Of a stretch of DNA of 64,000 nucleotides, positions 7,490-15,572 are shown piece by piece. This DNA comes from CASFRF01 sp031549345 (lineage in GTDB: Bacteria > Verrucomicrobiota > Lentisphaeria > Victivallales > Victivallaceae): NCBI GenBank assembly GCA_031549345.1, contig JAVBPY010000008.1:1-64000 (forward strand), in the 5' to 3' direction. The translations under genes and the position numbers were made by a program. The first letter of the stretch is position 1, and each line of letters opens with the position of its first letter. The notes beneath the pieces are model-generated. The model saw only the letters and a list, made by a program, of their open reading frames with translations. It ran no database searches and was not told where the DNA came from.

Positions 7490-8945
7490 TCTTCACGTTT
7501 TTATTCTTTTGTTGTTCAAAGCGTTCAAGCTCCCAGCGGAGGCTTTCGCGACCGAGATTCTCCACGCCGACGGCGTTGAGCAATTGATAGTAAAGCCCGC
7601 GGTATTCCCCGAGGGCGATGGTTCGTTGAATGCGCGATTCGGCGGTTTCCACCCGGAGCCGGTCCAGCTCCAACTGCGAAAGGGCGCCGCCGATACTTAA
7701 ACTCTTCTCCGCCGCCAAAAGATGACGCTCGAAGAGAGCCAGGTTTTTTGCTTCGAGCCGGTAACGGCGTTCCGCTTCCGTAATTTGCGCATGGGCGATT
7801 CGCACCTGGGAAAGAATGCCGATCGACAACGAAAGCTGCCGCACCGCCATCTGGTCGTATTCGGCGGAAAGAACCTGGTATCTGACGATGTGCTGCGGAA
7901 GGCGCAACAAATTGAATGCGGCGCGCACCCCCAGCTCCATCCAACTGGAGTGGTACAAAAACATATTGGTCGAATTGGTGAAGTCGGTAAAAATCCGTAC
8001 ATTCGGGAGCATCATAAGGAGCGTTTTGCGCGATTCGTTCAAAATCAAATTGGCTTCCATATCCATGTTGTACAGCTCCGGGCGCACCAGAAGGGCTGTT
8101 TTTTCCATGTCTTCGATGGGAGGGAGTTGGAATTCCGGAAAAGTGTCGAGCTCGCGGACGTCCAGGCGAATGTCGCCCGAAGGCGGCAGGCCGAGGAGGG
8201 AGAGGAGTTCGATTTTCCCGTCCTCGTACGTTCTCTGGAAATTCAGCAGGCGTTGGCGGATTTGAATGAAGCGGCGGTGTTCGTCGAAAAGGCGCAGGGG
8301 TGAAACTTCACGCGATTCGCCGAGCTCGACGATCGTGTCCTCGATGGCTTCGCATTTAAGGAGAAGTTCCCGCGTCGTATCGACCGCCAGCTGGGCGGCC
8401 GCCACGCGGAAATAGGCGCGCGCCACCTGAAGCGTGAGGTTTTGCGCCGTGCGCTGGAGCTGTTGCTGCTCCATGAGGAAGCGATCCTGGGCCTGCGCGG
8501 TGTTGAAGTACGCAAGACCGAAGTCCAGCAGGCCGAACGCAAGCTCCATCTTGAGAACGTTGTCGTATTTTTCGGAGCTTTGGCTGTAATTGAACGTCGC
8601 GCCGCCGGTGGAGATGCTCTGGCTGGCGGAAGCGGGGCGGTTGCTCCGCATGCTCCAATCGTCGGTAATCAGCAGATCGGGGAGCATGCCGAGCATTTCG
8701 GCATTTACCCGTTCGCGGGCGATTTTTTCCTGCAGGCGGGAAACTTCCAAGTCCAGATTGTTCCGCAGGGCGATTTCGATGCACACGGGCAACGGGAGCG
8801 GCGCATCACTGGAAAGGCGGCGGGCGAGGATTTTATCCATCGCCGCCACGGCTTTCTCTTCGCGCTCCGCGCGGTAACTCTCCAACCCGCGGCAACCGGC
8901 GAGCAGCAACAAAAAGCCGATCCCGGCTGCGCGGAGGGTATTCAT
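7476..8945 (-). CDS. TolC-family outer-membrane lipoprotein
   Basis: A 489-residue outer-membrane efflux-type protein. The first residues form a lipoprotein signal with lipobox LLAGC (Cys18). The body has the TolC-family two-repeat architecture of long helices and short strands: CIEIALRNNLDLEVSRLQEKIARERV near 54-80, and a corresponding second repeat ending with the Gln/Glu-rich helices and EYRGLYYQLLNAVG. It should form trimeric channels for a type I secretion or RND pump. No pump or adaptor gene is adjacent, so the partner is unknown. It is 14 bases from the secreted-protein gene upstream and overlaps lptF/G, placing it in the same operon. Confidence 0.87.
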   Translation of the reverse strand: MNTLRAAGIGFLLLLAGCRGLESYRAEREEKAVAAMDKILARRLSSDAPLPLPVCIEIALRNNLDLEVSRLQEKIARERVNAEMLGMLPDLLITDDWSMRSNRPASASQSISTGGATFNYSQSSEKYDNVLKMELAFGLLDFGLAYFNTAQAQDRFLMEQQQLQRTAQNLTLQVARAYFRVAAAQLAVDTTRELLLKCEAIEDTIVELGESREVSPLRLFDEHRRFIQIRQRLLNFQRTYEDGKIELLSLLGLPPSGDIRLDVRELDTFPEFQLPPIEDMEKTALLVRPELYNMDMEANLILNESRKTLLMMLPNVRIFTDFTNSTNMFLYHSSWMELGVRAAFNLLRLPQHIVRYQVLSAEYDQMAVRQLSLSIGILSQVRIAHAQITEAERRYRLEAKNLALFERHLLAAEKSLSIGGALSQLELDRLRVETAESRIQRTIALGEYRGLYYQLLNAVGVENLGRESLRWELERFEQQKNKNVKNEQQ

Positions 8946-8959
8946 TCTTTTCCGGAAAA

Positions 8960-9547
8960 TCAGCGGTCGTCGCCGACGATGTCGCAGCCGAAAATGCCGG
9001 CGAAGAAATCGGCGAATTCAACCGGATGGAACGCGATGGCGATGTTCAGCATAATGCCCGCGCGGACGCTGACGGCCCAGGGATCGCGCACCTTTTTCGT
9101 ATAGATTTCGCTCTCCAGGTTGACCGGCCAGAAAACGTCGCTGTACATGGAGAACGCGGGGACATCGCCGTAGATGGGCGTGTAGTAATCGCGGTCGAAC
9201 GTGCAGAAAAGGAACGAGATGTTCCCCGCGTCGTATTCGCCGACGCCGAGGAGCCTGTCGTAGCGCTTCGCCACCTCGTACCCCGTTCCGTACCCGAAAC
9301 CGAAGCGCAGGAAGTCGGTTACCGACACGTCGAGCGATCCTTGCGCGCCGAGCGATGCGCCGAAGGTGAGGATGTCGGTAAAATCGAGGAGGCGGTTCAG
9401 GAAATAACCGCGTTTGTTTTCTTTTTTATCCATCTCAACCGCCGCGGGCTCTTGGGCGGCTGTAACGGCGGCTTCTTCCGCAAGCGAGAGGCCGGCGACG
9501 CCGAAGAGAAACCATGCCGCGAGGAGGAGTGTCAGTTGTTTTTTCAT
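8960..9547 (-). CDS. Exported protein, possibly outer-membrane associated
   Basis: A 195-residue protein with a textbook signal peptide (MKKQLTLLLAAWFLFGVAGLSLA, cleavage near residue 23). The mature part has alternating aromatic and glycine residues (LRFGFGYGTGYEV; WAVSVRAGIMLNIAIAFHPVEFADFFAGI), as in small outer-membrane or periplasmic surface proteins. I do not recognise the family. It is the first gene of the operon leading to the TolC-like lipoprotein and LptF/G, suggesting an envelope role. A promoter with good -35/-10 elements precedes it. Confidence 0.78.
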   Translation of the reverse strand: MKKQLTLLLAAWFLFGVAGLSLAEEAAVTAAQEPAAVEMDKKENKRGYFLNRLLDFTDILTFGASLGAQGSLDVSVTDFLRFGFGYGTGYEVAKRYDRLLGVGEYDAGNISFLFCTFDRDYYTPIYGDVPAFSMYSDVFWPVNLESEIYTKKVRDPWAVSVRAGIMLNIAIAFHPVEFADFFAGIFGCDIVGDDR

Positions 9548-9604
9548 CGTCTTTCTCCAGTTTATGAAAATGGACCGGAACCTTTACAGTACACGAGCAT
9601 CTCT

Positions 9605-9632
9605 AATATAACGGCTTTCCCGCATTCTGCAA
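9605..9632 (-). promoter_or_regulatory. Sigma-70-like promoter of the envelope operon
   Basis: Read on the minus strand: TTGCAG, 16-bp spacer, TATATT, located about 60 bases before the start codon at 9547. It drives the operon that runs to 3230. Confidence 0.6.
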
Positions 9633-9670
9633 ATATTTTTCCCGAAGTTTTCCGTTTTTTAGGCACGGAC

Positions 9671-9699
9671 TTGAAAAATTTCCACTCTCATGGTATTTT
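9671..9699 (+). promoter_or_regulatory. Promoter of recD2, possibly leaderless
   Basis: TTGAAA (9671-9676), 17-bp spacer, TATTTT (9694-9699). The expected transcription start is about 7 bases after the -10, which coincides with the ATG at 9706. No Shine-Dalgarno sequence lies between. Confidence 0.5.
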
Positions 9700-9705
9700 C
9701 TTTGC

Positions 9706-11883
9706 ATGAGCATGGAAAAACAAACCCTGACCCGGACCGTGATGCGCGGAGAGGTCGAACGCGTTCTGTTCGCGAACGGCGACTCCGGTTTCGCGGTGTT
9801 GCGGCTTATCGACGCGGAAAACCGTGAATTCGTCGCCGTGGGTCCCCTTGCGGGGCAAACGGAAAACGTCCATTTGGAGCTTGCGGGGTATTGGGAGAAT
9901 CACAATGAATTCGGGCGGCGGCTCCGGGTCGAGGAGTTCCGGCTGATCCTTCCTTCCACTCCGGATGGCATCCGCCGTTATCTTGGCTCCGGGGCGATCC
10001 CCGGCATCGGCGAAGGGCTTGCCGCGCGGATTGTCGCCCGCTTCGGGGAGGGGACGCTCGATGTCCTCGACCGCGAATCCAAACGTCTTCGCGAAGTCGA
10101 GGGAATCGGCCCAAAGAAGGCCGACGCCATCGCCGTCGCCTGGAAGGAAACGCACCGGAAGCGGGAGATGTTTATTTTTCTTCAGGGGCTCGGACTCACG
10201 CCGGGATGCTGCGCCAAGCTCTACAACCAATACGGCGAGGAAACGGCCGAGGTTGTGCGGAGCAACCCCTACCGTCTTGCACGGGAGGTTTCCGGCATCG
10301 GGTTCCTGAAGGCCGACGAGCTTGCGGCGGCGACGGGGATTCGTAACGATTCTTCCGAACGCATCGCCGCCGGAGCGGTTTATTTGGCCAATACGCTCGG
10401 CACGGCCGGGCATACCGGATACCCGGAGGAGGAGTTCAGCAAACAGCTCTGCGAGCTCCTCCAGCTCCCCGCCGCAACCGTGTCCGCCTCGCTGGAGTCC
10501 ATTTTCGAACGCAAACTCCTGCTGAAACTCGATGCCCTTGTATACCCGCCCGCCTTGGCCCGCGCCGAATTGGAACTTCCGCTCCTGACCATGCGCCTCC
10601 TGAACACCAAGCCCACCGCCGCGCCGCGCATGGGAAAAGAAAGCCGGGAAGTCGCGCCGAAATGGAATGAAGAGCAGCGCCGCGCCGTCGAACTTGCCGG
10701 ACAAGCGCCGCTTTGCATCATCACCGGCGGACCCGGCGTGGGGAAAACCACCGTCGTCGGTGAGGTTGTGCGCCGCGCCCGCGCGGGAAAGGTGGAAATC
10801 ATGCTCGCCGCGCCGACGGGGCGCGCCGCCAAACGTCTTTCCGATGCGACGGGCCTTGTGGCAAAAACCATCCACCGTCTCCTGATGTTCGATCCGGCGT
10901 CCGGCAAATTCAACTACAATCGCGAAACGCCGTTGCCCTGCGAACTTTTGATTGTGGACGAGGTCTCCATGCTCGACCTCCTCCTGGCGACGGCTCTTTT
11001 CCGGGCGATCCCTCCTGGTTGCGCCGTGGTGTTGGTGGGGGACCGCGACCAGCTGCCTTCGGTGGGTCCCGGGACGGTGCTCGCCAGTTTCCTCGCGTCC
11101 GGACTCATCCCTGTTGTGGAGCTCCGGCAGGTTTTCCGCCAGGCAGCCGGAAGCGCCATCATCGCGAATGCCCACAATGTCAACCGAGGCGTTCTCCCGG
11201 AGGTTCCTTCGGAAAAGGAAGGCGAACTCAGCGAGTTCTATTGGATACGGCAGGAAGATCCGGAGAAAGCGGCCGCGTTGGTGGAACGTCTTGTCGCGGA
11301 GCGAATTCCGGCGCGCTTTGCGCTCGATCCCGTGCGCGATGTCCAGGTCCTTTCCCCCATGAACCGCGGGAGCTGCGGGGTACAAGCATTGAATGCGCGG
11401 CTCCAGGAGGCGCTCAACGGCGGCGACCGCCCCCGCATGAAGCTGGGGGAGCGTGAATTCCGCGCCGGCGACAAGGTTATGCAAATTTCCAACAACTACG
11501 ATAAAGGCGTATTCAACGGAGATCTTGGGCGGATCGGTGGTATCCTTTTCCGGGAAAAGAAATTTCAGGTTCTTTTTGAAGAAGACCGTCCGGTGGAGTA
11601 CAGCTTCGAGGAACTCGATCAGCTTGCTCTCGCCTATGCCGTTACCGTGCATAAATCGCAGGGCGGAGAATTCCCCGCCGTGGTTCTTCCGCTCTTGAAT
11701 CAACACTACCTGATGCTTCAGCGTAATTTGCTCTACACGGCCATGACCCGCGCCAAGAAACTTCTTATCCTCATCGGCGGCGTCCGTTCCGTGCGCGCCG
11801 CCGTGGAAAACGCCCGCCAGGAGCCCCGCTACTCCTGGCTCGCCGAACGCCTGCGCGCCGCGGCGGAAAAATTTCGGCAATAA
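9706..11883 (+). CDS. recD2: RecD2-type ATP-dependent DNA helicase
   Basis: A 725-residue SF1B 5'-3' helicase of the RecD2 (YrrC) type, which acts without RecB/RecC in DNA repair and replication-fork processing. The N-terminal OB-like region (about 10-85) is followed by helix-hairpin-helix repeats (IPGIGEGLAARI near 98-109; VEGIGPKKADAI near 131-142). The helicase core follows with Walker A GGPGVGKTT (341-349), Walker B VDEVSM (417-422), GDRDQLPSVGPG (445-456) and the C-terminal VTVHKSQGGEF motif. Length is typical. The start at 9706 has no Shine-Dalgarno but coincides with a predicted transcription start; a second in-frame ATG is at 9712. Confidence 0.95.
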   Translation: MSMEKQTLTRTVMRGEVERVLFANGDSGFAVLRLIDAENREFVAVGPLAGQTENVHLELAGYWENHNEFGRRLRVEEFRLILPSTPDGIRRYLGSGAIPGIGEGLAARIVARFGEGTLDVLDRESKRLREVEGIGPKKADAIAVAWKETHRKREMFIFLQGLGLTPGCCAKLYNQYGEETAEVVRSNPYRLAREVSGIGFLKADELAAATGIRNDSSERIAAGAVYLANTLGTAGHTGYPEEEFSKQLCELLQLPAATVSASLESIFERKLLLKLDALVYPPALARAELELPLLTMRLLNTKPTAAPRMGKESREVAPKWNEEQRRAVELAGQAPLCIITGGPGVGKTTVVGEVVRRARAGKVEIMLAAPTGRAAKRLSDATGLVAKTIHRLLMFDPASGKFNYNRETPLPCELLIVDEVSMLDLLLATALFRAIPPGCAVVLVGDRDQLPSVGPGTVLASFLASGLIPVVELRQVFRQAAGSAIIANAHNVNRGVLPEVPSEKEGELSEFYWIRQEDPEKAAALVERLVAERIPARFALDPVRDVQVLSPMNRGSCGVQALNARLQEALNGGDRPRMKLGEREFRAGDKVMQISNNYDKGVFNGDLGRIGGILFREKKFQVLFEEDRPVEYSFEELDQLALAYAVTVHKSQGGEFPAVVLPLLNQHYLMLQRNLLYTAMTRAKKLLILIGGVRSVRAAVENARQEPRYSWLAERLRAAAEKFRQ

Positions 11884-11915
11884 CCGGGACGGTCATACCC
11901 AGTTTGATGGGGGCG

Positions 11916-11942
11916 GGAGAAACTTTTCCACAAAGCTTCTCC
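11916..11942. terminator. Hairpin between convergent genes
   Basis: GGAGAAACTTT (11916-11926) pairs with AAAGCTTCTCC (11932-11942) around a 5-nt loop with a single A-C mismatch. It sits between the convergent ends of recD2 and rfbC. It lacks a T-tract on either side, so termination is likely but not assured. Confidence 0.4.
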
Positions 11943-11952
11943 GGGCGATTGT

Positions 11953-12498
11953 CTAGAGAAGTTCCGCCTCCGCGAAGGGGACTCCGCGGCGGTCTTTTTC
12001 CGAAAGGACGCGGCATTCCGCAGGGATGCGCCAGTCGATTCCCAGCGCGGGATCGTCGAAACGGATGCCGCGTTCGTGGGACGGGGCATAGATGTTATCG
12101 CACTTGTAGGCAAACACCGCTTCCGCGGAAAGGACGGCAAAGCCGTGCGCCATTCCGCGCGGCGCGTACAACTGGCGTTTGTTCTCCCCGGAAAGCTCCA
12201 CAACGAGGCTTCTCCCGAATGTCGGCGAATTGCGGCGGATATCCACTACGACATCCAGCACTGTGCCGGAAATGACCCGGACAAGCTTCGCCTGGGTATA
12301 AGGCGGCGCCTGGTAATGAAGTCCCCGCAAAACCCCGTACGAGGAAAACGATTCGTTGTCCTGCAAAAAGTCGGCGTCGATTCCGAATTCGGCGAAGCGC
12401 GCCCGGTTCCAGGACTCGAAAAAGTACCCGCGGGCATCCCCGAAAATCCTGGGTTCGATGATCTTCACTCCTTCGATTTCCGTATCGATCACGTTCAT
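11953..12498 (-). CDS. rfbC: dTDP-4-dehydrorhamnose 3,5-epimerase
   Basis: A 181-residue cupin-fold epimerase, the third step of dTDP-L-rhamnose synthesis. Recognisable blocks are IIEPRIFGDARGYFFESW (N-terminus), the FLQDNESFSSYGVLRGLHYQ segment with the catalytic-site His, VVVDIRRNSPTFG, and YAPRGMAHGFAVLS. Length is typical. The ATG at 12498 overlaps the stop of rfbB as ATGA; a longer upstream frame lacks homology. rfbA (thymidylyltransferase) and rfbD (reductase) are not adjacent, so the pathway must be completed elsewhere. Confidence 0.94.
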   Translation of the reverse strand: MNVIDTEIEGVKIIEPRIFGDARGYFFESWNRARFAEFGIDADFLQDNESFSSYGVLRGLHYQAPPYTQAKLVRVISGTVLDVVVDIRRNSPTFGRSLVVELSGENKRQLYAPRGMAHGFAVLSAEAVFAYKCDNIYAPSHERGIRFDDPALGIDWRIPAECRVLSEKDRRGVPFAEAELL

Positions 12499-13568
12499 TT
12501 TCCGTTCTCTCCAAGTCCAAGGCGCTCCATTTTGTACGACCCGTCCAAGACGTGCTTGCACCAGGTTTCGCGGTTTGCCAAGTACCAGAGAACCGTTCGG
12601 CGCAAGCCGCTTTCAAACGTTTCCCGGGGCGTCCAGCCCAGTTCACGCGCGATTTTCGACGCGTCGATCGCGTAACGCAAATCGTGCCCGGGGCGGTCCT
12701 TCACAAATGTGATTTGCTCCGTGTACGACTTGGCGTCCGCGCGGGGGGAGAGTTCGTCGAGGAGCGCACAGATCGCACGGACCACCTCGATGTTCTTCTT
12801 TTCATTGTGCCCGCCGATGTTGTATGTTTCCCCGGGAACACCTTTCAGGAGCACCCGGACGAGTGCCCGTGCGTGATCTTCCACAAAAAGCCAGTCCCGC
12901 ACCTGCGAACCCGTTCCGTATACAGGGAGCGTTTTTCCCGCCAGCGCATTCAGGATCACCAGGGGAATGAGCTTTTCCGGGAAATGGTAGGGCCCGTAAT
13001 TGTTGGAACAGTTGGTAACCAATGTCGGCAGTCCGAACGTTCGCTTCCAGGCGCGGACCAGGTGGTCGCTGGCCGCTTTGCTTGCCGAGTAGGGGGAGGA
13101 CGGTGCGTAGGGGGTGTCCTCGCGGAAAAGATCCTCGGGTCCCTCCAGATCGCCGTACACTTCGTCCGTGGAAATGTGGTGAAAGCGGAACGCCGCCTTC
13201 GCTTCGGCGTCCAATGCGCCCCAATAGGCCCGCGCCGCCTCCAGCAAGGTGCCGGTTCCCAGGACGTTTGTCCGCAAAAATTCCATCGGTCCATCGATCG
13301 AGCGGTCCACGTGCGACTCCGCCGCGAGGTGCATCACCGCGTCCGGCCGGAACGAGGCGAAAATCCCATCGAGCGCGGTCCGGTCGCAAATATCCGTTTG
13401 TTCAAAGGAGAAGCGCGCATCGGCGGAAATTTCCGCCAGCGATTCCAAATTCCCCGCGTAGGTGAGCTTGTCCACCACGCAGACGTGGTGCGGTGTTTCT
13501 TTAATCAACAATCGAGCCACCGCCGAGCCGATGAAGCCCGCGCCGCCGCTTACAAGAATTCGTTTCAT
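12495..13568 (-). CDS. rfbB: dTDP-glucose 4,6-dehydratase
   Basis: A 357-residue extended short-chain dehydrogenase/reductase converting dTDP-glucose to dTDP-4-keto-6-deoxyglucose. Visible are the NAD-binding GGAGFIG (8-14), the family LAAESHVDRSIDGP block (81-94), the catalytic TDE triad (134-136) and YxxxK (Tyr160, Lys164). It lies 17 bases downstream of the exonuclease gene and overlaps rfbC, giving an rfbBC pair serving rhamnose or other 6-deoxysugar glycans. Confidence 0.96.
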   Translation of the reverse strand: MKRILVSGGAGFIGSAVARLLIKETPHHVCVVDKLTYAGNLESLAEISADARFSFEQTDICDRTALDGIFASFRPDAVMHLAAESHVDRSIDGPMEFLRTNVLGTGTLLEAARAYWGALDAEAKAAFRFHHISTDEVYGDLEGPEDLFREDTPYAPSSPYSASKAASDHLVRAWKRTFGLPTLVTNCSNNYGPYHFPEKLIPLVILNALAGKTLPVYGTGSQVRDWLFVEDHARALVRVLLKGVPGETYNIGGHNEKKNIEVVRAICALLDELSPRADAKSYTEQITFVKDRPGHDLRYAIDASKIARELGWTPRETFESGLRRTVLWYLANRETWCKHVLDGSYKMERLGLGENGK

Positions 13569-13585
13569 TCCGTTGGTATCTCCAT

Positions 13586-14464
13586 TTAAAACAATTCACC
13601 CTGCACCCAGGCGGGAGGGGCATCTTTTTTAAGTTCGCGCACAATCGAGTTCAAGTCACGCGCGGCGCAAAACGCGATCAGGCGCTCCCGGTCCGGCGTG
13701 GCGCGGCGTACAACGTCCGGCGCGGTCAGGCGCGCGGGCAAATCCCGGCGCAGGCGAATCAATGCATCGTTCCGGCGGAGCAATTCCGCTGAATCCAGCA
13801 GCAACGCGCGGAGTTTTTCGTTTTTCAAACATTCCGGCGCAGCGAAAAAGGCCCCCAACGAGCCGACCTCCGCCAAAATTTTTTCCGCCGTTTTCGGGCC
13901 CACGCCGTGAACCCCTTCGATGTTGTCCGAGGCGTCGCCCAGGAGCGCAAGGTAGTCGATCATTTGCCCGGGCTCCACGCCGAAACGTGTTCGTACTTTT
14001 GCAGCATCGCGCGTTTCAAAGCCGCCCCCCATCGCGGGGATGAGCATTGTTACGCGCGCATCGATCAGCTGGGCGAGGTCCTTGTCTGCGCTGATGATTT
14101 GCACGGCATCGGCGTGGTGAACGGCCAGCGCCGCAATCAAATCGTCCGCTTCGTACTCCGGCTCCTCCAAAAGGGGCCAGCCGAACGCGGTGAAAAGCTC
14201 GCGCAACGCGGGAATTTGCGCGGAAAGCGCCTCCGGTGTGGGAGGACGATTGGCCTTGTAGACCGGATTCAACGCCTGGCGGAACTGGACGCGGCCGCAA
14301 TCGAACACCGCCGCGCCGTGCGCGGAAGGGTATTCGCGCTCCAGCTTCAGCAAAAATTTCGCCGTGGCGAAAATGGCGTTGGTCGGAGCGCCCTGGCGGT
14401 CGCTCAGGGCGGCGATGGCGTAAAAACCGCGAAAAATCTGCGAGTATGCATCGATCAGGATCAC
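13586..14464 (-). CDS. Stand-alone 5'-3' exonuclease (Pol I N-domain type)
   Basis: A 292-residue FEN/PIN-fold nuclease equivalent to the 5'-3' exonuclease domain of DNA polymerase I, without any polymerase domain. Metal-binding acidic clusters are visible in MILIDAYSQIF, VFDCGR, EYEADDLIAALA and ISADKDLAQL. The helix-hairpin-helix DNA-binding segment is GDASDNIEGVHGVGPKTAEKI. It starts with GTG at 14464, overlapping the gcvT stop as GTGA, and so is translationally coupled to a glycine-metabolism gene, an odd pairing. It would remove RNA primers or flaps, as ExoIX/YpcP-type proteins do. Confidence 0.88.
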   Translation of the reverse strand: MILIDAYSQIFRGFYAIAALSDRQGAPTNAIFATAKFLLKLEREYPSAHGAAVFDCGRVQFRQALNPVYKANRPPTPEALSAQIPALRELFTAFGWPLLEEPEYEADDLIAALAVHHADAVQIISADKDLAQLIDARVTMLIPAMGGGFETRDAAKVRTRFGVEPGQMIDYLALLGDASDNIEGVHGVGPKTAEKILAEVGSLGAFFAAPECLKNEKLRALLLDSAELLRRNDALIRLRRDLPARLTAPDVVRRATPDRERLIAFCAARDLNSIVRELKKDAPPAWVQGELF

Positions 14465-15570
14465 GCTTTTGCCGCTCCTGTTTCGGCCCGGACGCTCCCG
14501 CGGTAAAACGGCAGCGCCACAACTTCTCCGGCAAGGCGCGACGCGCCCAGGAGAAGATGCGCGCCCACTTCCGCCGTATTGGCTTGCACCAGTGCCAGCG
14601 CCACGGCGTATCCCAATGTGGGGCCGAATGCGCCGGAAGTTACCGTTCCGATCGTTTCACCCGCTTCATTCAGTACCGCGTCGCCGGCCCGCGAAGCGCG
14701 GCGGCCCTCAAGTTTGATCCCGATCAGGCGGCGGGCGGGCGTTTTTTTCAGCAACGCGTCGCGCCCGATGAAGTCGCGGCCGTCGTCCAATTTCACGATG
14801 GCGCCGAATCCGGCTTCCAGGGGGGTTACGTCCGTGGAAAGTTCGTGCCCATAAAGGGGTAGCCCCGCCTCCAGGCGCAACGTGTCGCGCGCGCCGAGTC
14901 CGGCGGGCTCGACGTTCTCGTTTTCCAGCAAAAGCCCCCAAAGTTCGATGGCAAGTTCGCTCCGACAATAAAGCTCGTAGCCGAGTTCCCCCGTGTAGCC
15001 GGTGCGGCTGATGATGCACGGAATATCGTCGCCCAGCGTCCGTTGGATCCAGTGGAAGTATTTCGGGAGCTCCGCGGCGGGAATGCCGAGCGCCTCGAGG
15101 ACGCGGGCGCTTTCCGGCCCCTGCAGATCGATTTTCGCCATGTCGTCGGAAAGGTTTTCCACTTGGACGCCGGCGGGAATTTCCGCGCGGAGGTGGGCGA
15201 AATCGCCCGCCGTCGTCCCGGCGTTGACAACAAGGAGGTAATCTTCTTCCGCCATGCGGTAACTTACCAGGTCGTCCAGGATTCCCCCTTCGGCATTGAG
15301 AAGGAAGTTGTAGCGGCAGCTCCCCACCGCCTGCGTGCCGACGGCGCGCGCGAGCACACGATCCAACGCGGCGGCGACGCCCGGCCCCGCAATGCGGATT
15401 TCACCCATGTGGCAGATGTCGAAAATCGACGCGCCTTCGCGGGTGTTGCGGTGTTCGGCGAGAATCCCGCCGGGGTAATTGATCGGGAGCTGCCAACCCG
15501 CAAAGGGGGCCATTTTCGCATCCAGCTCCTGATGACAGTCGCGGATGGGGGTCTGTCGGATATCGGCCAT
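14461..15570 (-). CDS. gcvT: Aminomethyltransferase, glycine cleavage T protein
   Basis: A 369-residue T protein that transfers the aminomethyl group from lipoyl-GcvH to tetrahydrofolate. Landmarks are FAGWQLPINYPGGILAEH (24-41), FDICHMGEI, the folate-site region LLVVNAGTTAGD, SRTGYTGELGYELY, and RDTLRLEAGLPLYGHEL. Length is typical. It is detached from gcvH-gcvPA-gcvPB (35682-38843), lying about 20 kb away in a different operon, 2 bases after a Gfo/Idh oxidoreductase gene. Confidence 0.95.
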   Translation of the reverse strand: MADIRQTPIRDCHQELDAKMAPFAGWQLPINYPGGILAEHRNTREGASIFDICHMGEIRIAGPGVAAALDRVLARAVGTQAVGSCRYNFLLNAEGGILDDLVSYRMAEEDYLLVVNAGTTAGDFAHLRAEIPAGVQVENLSDDMAKIDLQGPESARVLEALGIPAAELPKYFHWIQRTLGDDIPCIISRTGYTGELGYELYCRSELAIELWGLLLENENVEPAGLGARDTLRLEAGLPLYGHELSTDVTPLEAGFGAIVKLDDGRDFIGRDALLKKTPARRLIGIKLEGRRASRAGDAVLNEAGETIGTVTSGAFGPTLGYAVALALVQANTAEVGAHLLLGASRLAGEVVALPFYRGSVRAETGAAKA

Positions 15571-15572
15571 TT

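Noticed and set aside
9688..11880. 730-codon open frame antisense to recD2
   Set aside because: recD2 has unmistakable helicase motifs; the antisense frame has low-complexity, Arg- and His-rich composition typical of shadow frames in GC-rich DNA.
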